The notes under the pieces were generated by a model. The model worked only from the letters and a program-made list of their open reading frames with translations, made no database searches and was not told the origin of the DNA. Shown piece after piece: positions 57,150 to 64,000 of a stretch of 64,000 nucleotides of DNA (positions are counted from its first letter, which is position 1; each line of letters begins with the position of its first letter). The translations under genes were made by a program, and so were the position numbers. The DNA comes from Demequina sp. NBRC 110053 (GTDB lineage Bacteria > Actinomycetota > Actinomycetes > Actinomycetales > Demequinaceae). The stretch lies in contig NZ_BBRJ01000002.1 of NCBI RefSeq assembly GCF_002090095.1, positions 1,302,817 to 1,366,816 of the forward strand. Reading direction: 5' to 3'.

Positions 57150-58586
57150 TCAGTGCGCGGGTACGAGCGCTGGCTCCAGCTCTGGCGAGCGGCGCCGGGC
57201 CGCCTCCTGCGCCCGCTTGTGCGAGGGCAGGAACAGGCCGATGACCGTCGCGACTGCGAGAGCCGCCGCACCCACGTAGACCGCGTCGGAGGCGGCATCG
57301 GTGTAGCCGGTGGGGGTGAACTCTCCGCCGGCGGCCGCGAACACGGCGGCGAGGACGGCGACCCCGAGCGCGACGCCGATCTCGCGCACGGTCGAGTTGG
57401 TGCCGGAGGCCTTCGCGTGGTCCTCGTCGCGCATGTTGGCAAGCACCGCCGTCGCTGATGGAGCGAACACGAGCGCCATGCCGATGCCGCACAGGAGGAA
57501 CGCGGGCACCAGGGAGCCGTAGGAGGTGGACGGTTCCATGATGGACGCGATCCAGGCGAGGCCCACGGCCTGCATCGCGAGGCCCGTCACGATCAGCGCG
57601 CGTGTCCCCACGCGCGGCGTGAGCATGCCGGTGAGGGGCGCGATGAACAGCGGTGCGAGCGTCCACGGCATGGTCATGACGCCGGCGGTCAGGGGCGAGT
57701 GGCCCTGCACGACCTGGAGGAACTGGATCAGGATGAACACCGAGCCGAACATGCCCAGGCTGAAGACGAGCCCCACGCCGTTCGCGGCGCTAAACGAGCG
57801 GTCCCGGAACAGCGCGAGGGGCAGCAGCGGCGCGGTGGCACGACGCTCCCACAGCACGAAGGCGATCAGCATCGCGCCGCCGCCGATGAGGCCAGCCAGC
57901 ACCTGGCCGCTGGTCCAGCCGGCCTCGTTGCCACGGACGATGCCGAAGACGACGCCGAACACGCCCGCCATGCCGAGCAGCAGCCCCGCGACATCGGGGC
58001 GCACCCGGTCGCCGTAGGTCTCGCGCAGCGCGTAGCGGACGAGCGGCAGGGCGAGCACGCCCACCGGCACGTTGAGCCAGAAGATCGCGTGCCAGCTCAG
58101 GCCGTCGACGACCGCGCCGCCGATGACGGGGCCCAGCGCGACGCCCAGGCCGGCGACGCCGCCCCAGATCCCGATGGCGAGAGGCCGCTGCCGCGGATCG
58201 ACGTTGGTCGACAGGATCGCGAGCGACAGCGGCAGCAGCGCGGCGGCACCGATGCCCTGGAGGGCGCGGGCGCCGATGAGGAACTCGGGGGAGGTGGCCA
58301 GAGCGCACAAGATGGACGCCGCCGTGAACAGCGCGATGCCGCCCATGAAGACGCGACGGCGCCCCCAGCGGTCGCCCAGGGCGACGGCCATGAGGATGAA
58401 CGACGCGAACGACAGCGAGTACGCGTTGATGAACCACTGGAGGTGCTCGAGGCTCGCGTCGAGGTCGGTGGCGAGAACGGGCAGGGCGTTGGTGACGACG
58501 AGGTTGTCGAGCATCGCCATGAACATCGGAAGCGATGCTGCGGCGATCACGAGGGCGAGCGGAGCTCGTTGTGCCGTGGGTGACAT
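57150..58586 (-). CDS. DHA2/EmrB-type MFS multidrug transporter
   Basis: 478 residues from MSPTAQRAPLALVIAAASLP; an ATG five codons upstream is an alternative. Fourteen hydrophobic segments. FMAMLDNLVVTNALPVLATDL and LQWFINAYSLSFASFILMAVALGDRWGRRRVFMGG are the standard MFS-DHA2 motifs, and GIWGGVAGLGVALGPVIGGAVVDGLSWHAIFWLNVPVG is the antiporter motif. Drug/H+ export; drug unknown. Divergent from TetR gene 58665-59291 with two direct-repeat operators between. Confidence 0.87.
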   Translation of the reverse strand: MSPTAQRAPLALVIAAASLPMFMAMLDNLVVTNALPVLATDLDASLEHLQWFINAYSLSFASFILMAVALGDRWGRRRVFMGGIALFTAASILCALATSPEFLIGARALQGIGAAALLPLSLAILSTNVDPRQRPLAIGIWGGVAGLGVALGPVIGGAVVDGLSWHAIFWLNVPVGVLALPLVRYALRETYGDRVRPDVAGLLLGMAGVFGVVFGIVRGNEAGWTSGQVLAGLIGGGAMLIAFVLWERRATAPLLPLALFRDRSFSAANGVGLVFSLGMFGSVFILIQFLQVVQGHSPLTAGVMTMPWTLAPLFIAPLTGMLTPRVGTRALIVTGLAMQAVGLAWIASIMEPSTSYGSLVPAFLLCGIGMALVFAPSATAVLANMRDEDHAKASGTNSTVREIGVALGVAVLAAVFAAAGGEFTPTGYTDAASDAVYVGAAALAVATVIGLFLPSHKRAQEAARRRSPELEPALVPAH

Positions 58587-58607
58587 GAAGGTGCCTCTCA
58601 TCTGGAT

Positions 58608-58656
58608 GTAATCAACTGATAACTACTGGGAGCTACGCTAGTAATCGATTGATAAC
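58608..58656. promoter_or_regulatory. Two direct-repeat operators between MFS and TetR genes
   Basis: GTAATCAACTGATAAC (58608-58623) and GTAATCGATTGATAAC (58641-58656) differ in two bases; starts are 33 bp apart, about three helical turns. The A/T content is high for this DNA. The likely -10 box TAACAT (58653-58658) of the TetR gene overlaps the second. Confidence 0.65.
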
Positions 58657-58664
58657 ATGTCAAC

Positions 58665-59291
58665 ATGTCTGAAGAAATGCGTCCGCGACTCACTGCCGAG
58701 GAGCGCCGCGAGCAGATCCTCGCCGCGGCATCGGTGGTGTTCGGCGAGCGCGGCTATGCGGGCGGCACCACGGACGCCATCGCCAAGGAGGCGGGCGTCT
58801 CCCAGGCCTACGTGGTGCGCATGTTCGGCGGCAAGGAGAACCTGTTCCGGGCGGCTGCGGATCGCGCCGCAGCGCGAGTGCGGTTCGCGTTCCGCGACAC
58901 GATCGCCGGGTTCAGAGGCGACGAGGACCTCGACGAGAAGCGCCTGGCGCTGTCCATGGCGTACATCGGGCTCATGGCGGACCGCGGCCTGCTGCTGACG
59001 CTGCTGCACCTCTTCTCGCTCGGCCACGACCCCGTGCTTGGACCCGTCGCCCGCGACTGCTTCCTCGACGTGTTCCGGGTGGTCAGGGATGAGGCTGGCT
59101 TCACCGGACCCGAGGCGACGGAGTTCTTCTCGCGGGGCATGCTCACCACCGTGCTCCTCGCGATGCGCATCCCCGACAGCGCTGGACGTCCCGAGGCGGA
59201 CGAGCTGATGTCCTGCGCCTTCGGGGAGCGCACCACCGACCTCATCTCGCTCATGCAGGGCCAGGTGCCGCTCGACGACGCGGCGCGGTAG
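58665..59291 (+). CDS. TetR family transcriptional regulator
   Basis: 208 residues from MSEEMRPRLTAEERREQIL. HTH: ILAAASVVFGERGYAGGTTDAIAKEAGVSQAYVVRMFGGKENLF. C-terminal ligand domain. The ATG is 6 bases after TAACAT, so the mRNA is probably leaderless. Divergent repressor of the DHA2 exporter, with the operators at 58608-58656. Probable inducers are exporter substrates. Confidence 0.87.
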   Translation: MSEEMRPRLTAEERREQILAAASVVFGERGYAGGTTDAIAKEAGVSQAYVVRMFGGKENLFRAAADRAAARVRFAFRDTIAGFRGDEDLDEKRLALSMAYIGLMADRGLLLTLLHLFSLGHDPVLGPVARDCFLDVFRVVRDEAGFTGPEATEFFSRGMLTTVLLAMRIPDSAGRPEADELMSCAFGERTTDLISLMQGQVPLDDAAR

Positions 59292-59402
59292 CGGCGCCAC
59301 GTTGCGCCGCAGCATGGGCCGGCAGAGCGCCAGATGGCGAGCGACCGCAGCGATGGCTGAAATCCGCTAGCGGGGCGCCATGCCGTGAGGCACCCTGGTC
59401 CC

Positions 59403-60890
59403 ATGACCGCCGCCGACCTCGACTTCGACGCGTGCTATGCCGCCGCCTCCGGTCGCGACGCGCGCTTCGACGGGCAGTTCGTCCTCGCGGTGAGCTCCAC
59501 CGGGATCTACTGCCGCCCCAGCTGCCCGGCGCGCACGCCCAAGCCCGCGAACTGCGCCTTCTTCCGCACGTCGGCCGCGGCGCACCGAGCCGGGTATCGG
59601 GCCTGCAAGCGATGCCTGCCAGAGGCGGTTCCTGGCAGCCCGGCGTGGAACACGCGGGAGGATGTCGCGGCGCGAGCCATGCGGCTCATCGCCGGTGGAA
59701 TCGTGGATCGCGAGGGCGTCCCAGGCCTGGCGTCGCGGCTGGGGTACTCGACACGCCAGCTCACCCGCACCCTGACCGAGCAGCTGGGCGCAGGACCGCT
59801 CGCCCTCGCCCGGGCACAGCGGGCGCAGACGGCGCGCCAGCTCCTCGTGGGCACGGCGCTGCCGGTGAGCGACGTCGCCTTCGCCGCCGGATTCACCAGC
59901 ATTCGTCAGTTCAATGACACCATCGCGGAGGTGTTCGCGATGACCCCCACGCGGCTGCGCGAGGCGTCACGTTCCGCGCCGAGTTCCCAGCAGTCACCAG
60001 GCACGCTCGCGCTGACGCTGCGGGCGCGCGAGCCCTTCCGGGGCGCCGATGTGCTGCAGTGGATGACGCTGCGGGCGCTCGATGGCCTGGAGCTCGCGAC
60101 AGACCGCGGCTTCGAGCGCTCGTTCCGGCTCGCCCGGGGCGCGGTCACCGCGTCCATGACCCCCACGCACGATGCCCTCGAGGTGAGCGCACGGCTCGAG
60201 AGCCTCGCCGACCTGCCTGAACTGCTCGCGCGCCTGCGCCGGCTCTTCGATCTCGACGCGGATCCTCTCGCCATCGACCAGGCGCTCGCGCGTGACCCGC
60301 TGGTGGCGCCGTCGGTGCGCGACGCCCCGGGGCTGCGCATGCCGGGCGCGGCGGACGCGTTCGAGATGCTCGTGCGCGCGATCCTCGGCCAGCAGGTGAC
60401 GGTCACGGCCGGCCGCACAGCCGCGCAGCGCCTGGCCGACGCCCTGGGCGAGGACCTGCCCGCCGCCGTTGCGACCGAGACGGTGACCCGCGGCTTCCCC
60501 ACCGCGCAGGCGATTGCCGACCACGGCGCCGAGGTGGTCCGCGGCCCGGCTGGCAGGACCCGGGCACTGACCGAGGCCGCGCGTCGCGCGGCCGCAGGCG
60601 ACCTCACGCTCGATCCCGGCCGCACCCTCGCGGACCTGACGAGTGACCTGGAGGCTATCCCGGGCATCGGTCCGTGGACCTCCAACTACGTGGCGCTCAG
60701 GGTGCTGGGCAGCCCCGACGTGCTGCTCACGGGAGATGTGGCCGTCCGCGCCGGTGCGCGGGCGCTGGGCCTGCCGCACGACCCCCGCGGCCTGGCTGAC
60801 TACGCCGAGCGCCACCGCCCGTGGCGCAGCTACCTGATGATGCACCTGTGGCGGGCGGCAGCGCCAGCAACGACAGTGAAGGAGACCTGA
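59403..60890 (+). CDS. Ada-AlkA fusion: methylphosphotriester sensor plus DNA-3-methyladenine glycosylase
   Basis: 495 residues from MTAADLDFDACYAAAS. Residues 1-80: Ada zinc domain with the four ligands Cys37, Cys41, Cys68 and Cys71 (GIYCRPSCPAR, CKRC), of which Cys37 is the methyl acceptor. Residues 95-190: AraC-type HTH (LASRLGYSTRQLTRTL, VAFAAGFTSIRQFNDTI). Residues 200-495: AlkA with HhH motif LEAIPGIGPWTSNYVALRVL and catalytic Asp in LLTGDVAVRAGAR. It both activates adaptive-response genes after methylation and removes alkylated bases. TGATG overlap with the Ogt gene. Known in mycobacteria as AdaA-AlkA. Confidence 0.92.
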   Translation: MTAADLDFDACYAAASGRDARFDGQFVLAVSSTGIYCRPSCPARTPKPANCAFFRTSAAAHRAGYRACKRCLPEAVPGSPAWNTREDVAARAMRLIAGGIVDREGVPGLASRLGYSTRQLTRTLTEQLGAGPLALARAQRAQTARQLLVGTALPVSDVAFAAGFTSIRQFNDTIAEVFAMTPTRLREASRSAPSSQQSPGTLALTLRAREPFRGADVLQWMTLRALDGLELATDRGFERSFRLARGAVTASMTPTHDALEVSARLESLADLPELLARLRRLFDLDADPLAIDQALARDPLVAPSVRDAPGLRMPGAADAFEMLVRAILGQQVTVTAGRTAAQRLADALGEDLPAAVATETVTRGFPTAQAIADHGAEVVRGPAGRTRALTEAARRAAAGDLTLDPGRTLADLTSDLEAIPGIGPWTSNYVALRVLGSPDVLLTGDVAVRAGARALGLPHDPRGLADYAERHRPWRSYLMMHLWRAAAPATTVKET

Positions 60891-61384
60891 TGCTCTCGTA
60901 CGAAACGATCGACACCCCCGATGGCCCCTTCACGGTCGTCGAGCGGGACGGCGCCGTGGCCGCCGCAGCCTGGAGCGCGGACCCGACCGCCGTGGCGACC
61001 CGAGCGAACCTGCTGGGCCCGGAGCCGGGTGAGTGCGCATCGGCCCTCGACGTGCGCGCCTACTACGCAGGGGACGTCGATGCGCTCGCTGACGTGCCGC
61101 TCGACCTCGCCGGTACCGAGTTCCGGCGACGGGTGTGGGACGCGCTGCGAGCAATCCGTGCGGGCCAGACGCGCACGTACGGTGCACTCGCCGATGCGCT
61201 GGGAAGCCCCGGCGCCAGCCGCGCCGTGGGGGCGGCGTGCGGCGCGAACCCGATCGCCCTGTTCGTGCCGTGCCACCGGGTGACGGGCGCAGACGGCTCG
61301 CTCACCGGATTCGCGTGGGGAGTCGACCTCAAGAGCTCACTCCTCGAGCGTGAGCGCTCGGCGAGGGTACGCGACACCGCGTAG
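60890..61384 (+). CDS. ogt: O6-methylguanine-DNA methyltransferase
   Basis: 164 residues from MLSYETIDTPDGPFTVVERDG; GGAGACC precedes the ATG. The alkyl acceptor is Cys128 in FVPCHRVTG; the DNA-binding helix is TRTYGALADALGSPGASRAVGAACGANPIAL, and GFAWGVDLKSSLLERE ends the domain. It removes O6-alkyl groups from guanine in a suicide reaction. Shares one base with the Ada-AlkA stop, so the two repair proteins are made together. Confidence 0.92.
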   Translation: MLSYETIDTPDGPFTVVERDGAVAAAAWSADPTAVATRANLLGPEPGECASALDVRAYYAGDVDALADVPLDLAGTEFRRRVWDALRAIRAGQTRTYGALADALGSPGASRAVGAACGANPIALFVPCHRVTGADGSLTGFAWGVDLKSSLLERERSARVRDTA

Positions 61385-61459
61385 CACGCTGAGCCTGGTC
61401 GGCCATCAGCGACCGAATTGCCCCTTGTGTCCCGGTTTCCCCGAGAGGACGATGGGCTC

Positions 61460-63310
61460 ATGGTGTACGCACCCAAGTTCGCGGTGTATCAGCTCGACCA
61501 GCCCGACGTGACATTGACGCCGACCACGGACGAGGGCCTGGCAAGAGCATTCTTCGCCGACCCCCAATCCGTCGCCGCGTACTGGAGCGACGTCACGTTC
61601 GGGCACGTCGATCTGACCACCTCCGAAGTGCTGCCACGTGCCGCGTATCCCGGGCCGGCGAACGTGGTGGACCGAACAGTCCTCCTCAAGCACGTCGTCG
61701 ACGGCATCGAGGCAGGGTCGGGAGCTGACGCGCTCGACGGCTTCCACGCAGTGTTCGTGGTGATCAATCCCGGGGTATTCGACCATCCACACCCTGACTA
61801 CGACCCGCTCGACCCCACGACACCGGAGTTCGACTCGCGACCGCTGCGCGGCTTCGCTTGGGTCCTGCCGGACGGACGGCCCGTCGCCGTGATGGCTGCC
61901 GAGGCGGTGGTGTTCAGGACCATGTACCACGAGGTGGGGCACATGCTCGGCTTCGAGCACCCGTTCGGACTGTTCAATGCCGCCAAGGACGACCTCTCGA
62001 CGGCGCCGGTCGAGACGTCGACGGAGTACGGGTCTCCCTACGACGTCATGGGGATGCGGGGTCAGGAGGATCCGAGCCACGCCCCGCGGTGGTGGGCCGT
62101 GCGCACCACGTTCGCAGGCACCGCCATCGCCGGATGGGGGGGACCGCTCGAGGACCAGCTGGGGCCTGCGCTGTCGAGAGCTCAGCTCCATTGGCGATGG
62201 CCCGAGGCGCTCACGCACCGTGTGACCGAGCGGCCGCTGCCGGCCGGAGGGGGCCAGACGAGCGTCACCGCGCGCGCGATGGACAGGCGTGTCGTCGTGC
62301 TGCGGTCCTCGACGGACGCGACCAATCCCACGATGCGCACCTACGTGGAGTACCGGTCCGCCACGGGGTGGGACGCGGGGTTCGCGAGCGACGTGAACGA
62401 CTCTGACGGCGAAGGCGTGGTCGTCCATGTGCTGCGGCACACCCCATCCGGCTGGCGACTGGTGTACGGGGGTGCCGTGCTGCGCCACGGCGCCGACAGG
62501 GACGTCGACATCTGGGGCACCGGCATGACCCTCACGGTCGACGAGTGGATCGATGGCGGAGCGGACGTTCGCGTGGCCGTCCACCGCAACGTCACTCAGG
62601 TGACTCTCGCGGCGGTGGCGGAGATGGGCGCGCTCGGCGAGCCGATCGGGGCCATCGAGAACGTGCCGACCGGATGCGGAACGTACTACCGCCGCGGTAC
62701 CTGGGCGACGAGCACCCACGCCGTGATCGAGGCTCGATCTGTAGGATCGGGCGGCGCAGGCGAGTACTCGGGCCCCCCACCGGCGATGGTGTGGGCCGTC
62801 GCCGGACGGGTCCTGAGCGCGAGCGCGGGCGTCGTGCTCGCGACGGGCGGAGCGAGGGTGACGTACTCGCTCGACGCGTTCGGCAAGGTGCTGATCCTGG
62901 ACTCGGAGTCTGGGGACACCTTGACAGTAGATGTCGAGGCCTGGGTCGAGGGCAATCCGGCGCGCAAGGGCTCTGCGACCCTGGAGATCTCGGGAAGCTA
63001 CACGGGAATCCACCCGTCCGATTGGCACATCGAGCTCGACTGCATCGAGCAGTCGATCCCCATCAACCTCGAGTGGCTCCGCCTCCCCACGAAGCCCATC
63101 CCGCTCGAGTTCGGAGCCTTCGACTGGCAGATCGAGCGCGACAGGGCGACCTGGGTCGATCGTCAGCGTCTGCTCCTGCGCGAGCTGCGCACCGTCCACG
63201 ACGTCGACGTCTCGCCGATCGACGGCCTCATCGACGCCCGACTGCAGTCACTGTCCTCGCCCTTCGACCTCACCCGCTTCCGCGTCGGCGGTCCAGCCGG
63301 GCCCGGCTGA
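61460..63310 (+). CDS. Metzincin-like zinc metalloprotease, possibly truncated by an in-frame TGA
   Basis: 616 residues from MVYAPKFAVYQLDQPD; GACGAT lies 6 bases before the ATG. The zinc motif YHEVGHMLGFEH (His157, Glu158, His161, His167) is HExxHxxGxxH, with a Met-turn YDVMGM (Met197) 30 residues on, as in metzincins. The remaining 400 residues are beta-rich with no recognisable domain. No signal peptide can be seen, which is odd for this class. Coding-like sequence continues in frame past the TGA to 63409. Not a named family; substrate unknown. Confidence 0.75.
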   Translation: MVYAPKFAVYQLDQPDVTLTPTTDEGLARAFFADPQSVAAYWSDVTFGHVDLTTSEVLPRAAYPGPANVVDRTVLLKHVVDGIEAGSGADALDGFHAVFVVINPGVFDHPHPDYDPLDPTTPEFDSRPLRGFAWVLPDGRPVAVMAAEAVVFRTMYHEVGHMLGFEHPFGLFNAAKDDLSTAPVETSTEYGSPYDVMGMRGQEDPSHAPRWWAVRTTFAGTAIAGWGGPLEDQLGPALSRAQLHWRWPEALTHRVTERPLPAGGGQTSVTARAMDRRVVVLRSSTDATNPTMRTYVEYRSATGWDAGFASDVNDSDGEGVVVHVLRHTPSGWRLVYGGAVLRHGADRDVDIWGTGMTLTVDEWIDGGADVRVAVHRNVTQVTLAAVAEMGALGEPIGAIENVPTGCGTYYRRGTWATSTHAVIEARSVGSGGAGEYSGPPPAMVWAVAGRVLSASAGVVLATGGARVTYSLDAFGKVLILDSESGDTLTVDVEAWVEGNPARKGSATLEISGSYTGIHPSDWHIELDCIEQSIPINLEWLRLPTKPIPLEFGAFDWQIERDRATWVDRQRLLLRELRTVHDVDVSPIDGLIDARLQSLSSPFDLTRFRVGGPAGPG

Positions 63311-63409
63311 GCGGGACCGCGTGCCGCACTCGACGAGCAGCGCGACCGGTTGGAGGGCAGGCTCGCCGGCCACCAGCGGATGCTGCGGTTCCCCATCGCG
63401 TGGCTGTAG
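63311..63409 (+). other. In-frame coding-like extension after the metalloprotease stop
   Basis: From the codon after the TGA at 63308-63310 the frame stays open for 32 codons to a TAG at 63407-63409. The text (AALDEQRDRLEGRLAGHQRM, then LRFPIAWL) looks like a helical protein end and has high-GC third positions. It could be a lost C-terminus (nonsense mutation), readthrough, or chance. Confidence 0.45.
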
Positions 63410-63484
63410 ACCTGCGCGCGGGGCGCAAGTGCTGATCGAGTCACCTAGGCTGAAGGCGAACCCCTAACCATCCGAGGAGCAGCC

Positions 63485-63877
63485 ATGTCCCTTCCCCAGA
63501 TCACCCGCGACGACGCCGGCGCGCCATCCGTCGACTTCGACGGCGCCGTCAAGCCCGACGGCCTCATGGTCGAGGTGCTCGAGGCGGGCGGCGGTCCCGA
63601 CGTCGTGGAGGGGCAGCAGATCACCGTGCACTACACCGGGTGGCTGTGGGACGGCGCGAAGTTCGACTCGTCGTGGGACCGCGGCGACACCATCTCGTTC
63701 GGGCTCGCGCGCGGCTCGCTGATCGAGGGCTGGGTCAACGGCCTGGTCGGCCAGCCGGTGGGCTCGAAGGTGCTGCTCGTGGTGCCGCCCGAGCAGGGCT
63801 ACGGCGACCGTTCCATGGGCCCGATCCCTGGCGGATCGACGCTGGTGTTCGCGATCGACGTGGTGGACGCGCGCTAG
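63485..63877 (+). CDS. FKBP-type peptidyl-prolyl cis-trans isomerase
   Basis: 130 residues; CGAGGAGCAGCC precedes the ATG. FKBP core: ITVHYTGWLWDGAKFDSSWDRGDTISFGLARGSLIEGWVNGLVGQPVGSKVLLVVPPEQGYG and STLVFAIDVVD. Cytosolic (no signal). Its stop overlaps the proC stop by 3 bases on opposite strands. A TAGGCT box about 35 bp upstream is a plausible -10. Confidence 0.9.
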   Translation: MSLPQITRDDAGAPSVDFDGAVKPDGLMVEVLEAGGGPDVVEGQQITVHYTGWLWDGAKFDSSWDRGDTISFGLARGSLIEGWVNGLVGQPVGSKVLLVVPPEQGYGDRSMGPIPGGSTLVFAIDVVDAR

Positions 63878-64000
63878 CGCGACAGCTCGTCGCCCAGCTC
63901 GCGCGATCGGGCCGCCGCCGCCTCGGCTCCCGCGGCGATCACGTCCGGTAGCCCCGCCTCCTGCATCGCCTCCAGCGCCGCGATGGTGGTCCCGCCGGGC
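63874..64000 (-). CDS. proC: Pyrroline-5-carboxylate reductase, C-terminal end
   Basis: Cut by the right edge. The last 41 residues read PGGTTIAALEAMQEAGLPDV and then IAAGAEAAAARSRELGDEL, the characteristic end of ProC (SPGGTT followed by an alpha helix), the last enzyme of proline synthesis. Stop at 63874-63876, on the minus strand. Confidence 0.85.
   Translation of the reverse strand, partial: PGGTTIAALEAMQEAGLPDVIAAGAEAAAARSRELGDELSR

Noticed and set aside
1..64000. CRISPR array, prophage, integron or insertion sequence
   Set aside because: No regularly spaced repeats, integrase, transposase or phage structural genes are present.

Overview
The window is GC-rich DNA of about 70 percent G+C. 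It is densely packed, has many ATGA, GTGA and TGATG overlaps between genes, and carries Actinobacteria-type content: an UDPGP-type uridylyltransferase, a CopD-CtaG fusion, an Ada-AlkA fusion, LppM-like lipoproteins, a bacterial topoisomerase IB and an FMN-dependent LLM oxidoreductase beside an amylase. Many genes have a TANNNT-like -10 box 6 to 8 bases before the start codon, which indicates leaderless mRNAs. The best guess is a Micrococcales actinobacterium; the genus cannot be fixed from this window. There is no rRNA, CRISPR array, insertion sequence or prophage. One tRNA (Gly-CCC) is present.

Layout. 1-9 kb: a secreted leucine-rich-repeat protein cut by the left edge, small enzymes, a KhtT/KhtU potassium-proton antiporter pair, a phosphotransferase-fold protein lacking its catalytic residues, an ABC-F ATPase, a HAD phosphatase, and a TetR gene with a membrane thiol-disulfide protein. 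9-18 kb: topoisomerase IB, an intact phosphotransferase, a MerR/aldo-keto reductase pair with two matching MerR promoters, a copper/peroxidase operon (membrane protein, PCuAC, DyP), and a MalY-type aminotransferase. 18-26 kb: a phosphotransferase/ATP-grasp operon, an MFS transporter, two tandem LppM-like lipoproteins, CopD-CtaG. 25.6-26.4 kb is the only long gene-free stretch; it holds DnaA-box-like sites and a structured, terminator-ended segment. 26-39 kb: DUF4190 protein, UDP-glucose pyrophosphorylase, tRNA-Gly, a membrane phosphodiesterase with GalM, YCII and DUF6458 proteins, an MFS exporter behind a leaderless upstream ORF, a DUF4386/dehydrogenase operon, and three tandem DUF2178-like membrane proteins with an XRE regulator. 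40-50 kb: GMC oxidoreductase and DsbA/FrnE protein, CPA1-type antiporter, SRPBCC protein, LLM oxidoreductase plus amylase, and an ArsR-SRPBCC-DUF4287 operon. 50-64 kb: a cupin, an ABC-F gene behind an attenuator-like leader, a two-component system, a quinone reductase/TetR pair, an MFS drug exporter/TetR pair, Ada-AlkA plus Ogt alkylation repair, a metzincin metalloprotease, an FKBP, and the end of proC.

Recurring themes are local autoregulation (TetR, MerR, ArsR and XRE genes beside clear inverted-repeat operators), drug and stress responses (two ABC-F proteins, two exporters, alkylation repair) and copper/redox handling. The strongest candidates for something undescribed are the leader of the ABC-F gene at 50.5 kb, the non-coding segment at 25.6-26.2 kb, a 9-mer (GCCGATGCG) present nearly 50 times in both orientations, a paired 20-28 bp palindrome element present twice, and a metzincin gene whose coding signal continues in frame past its stop codon.
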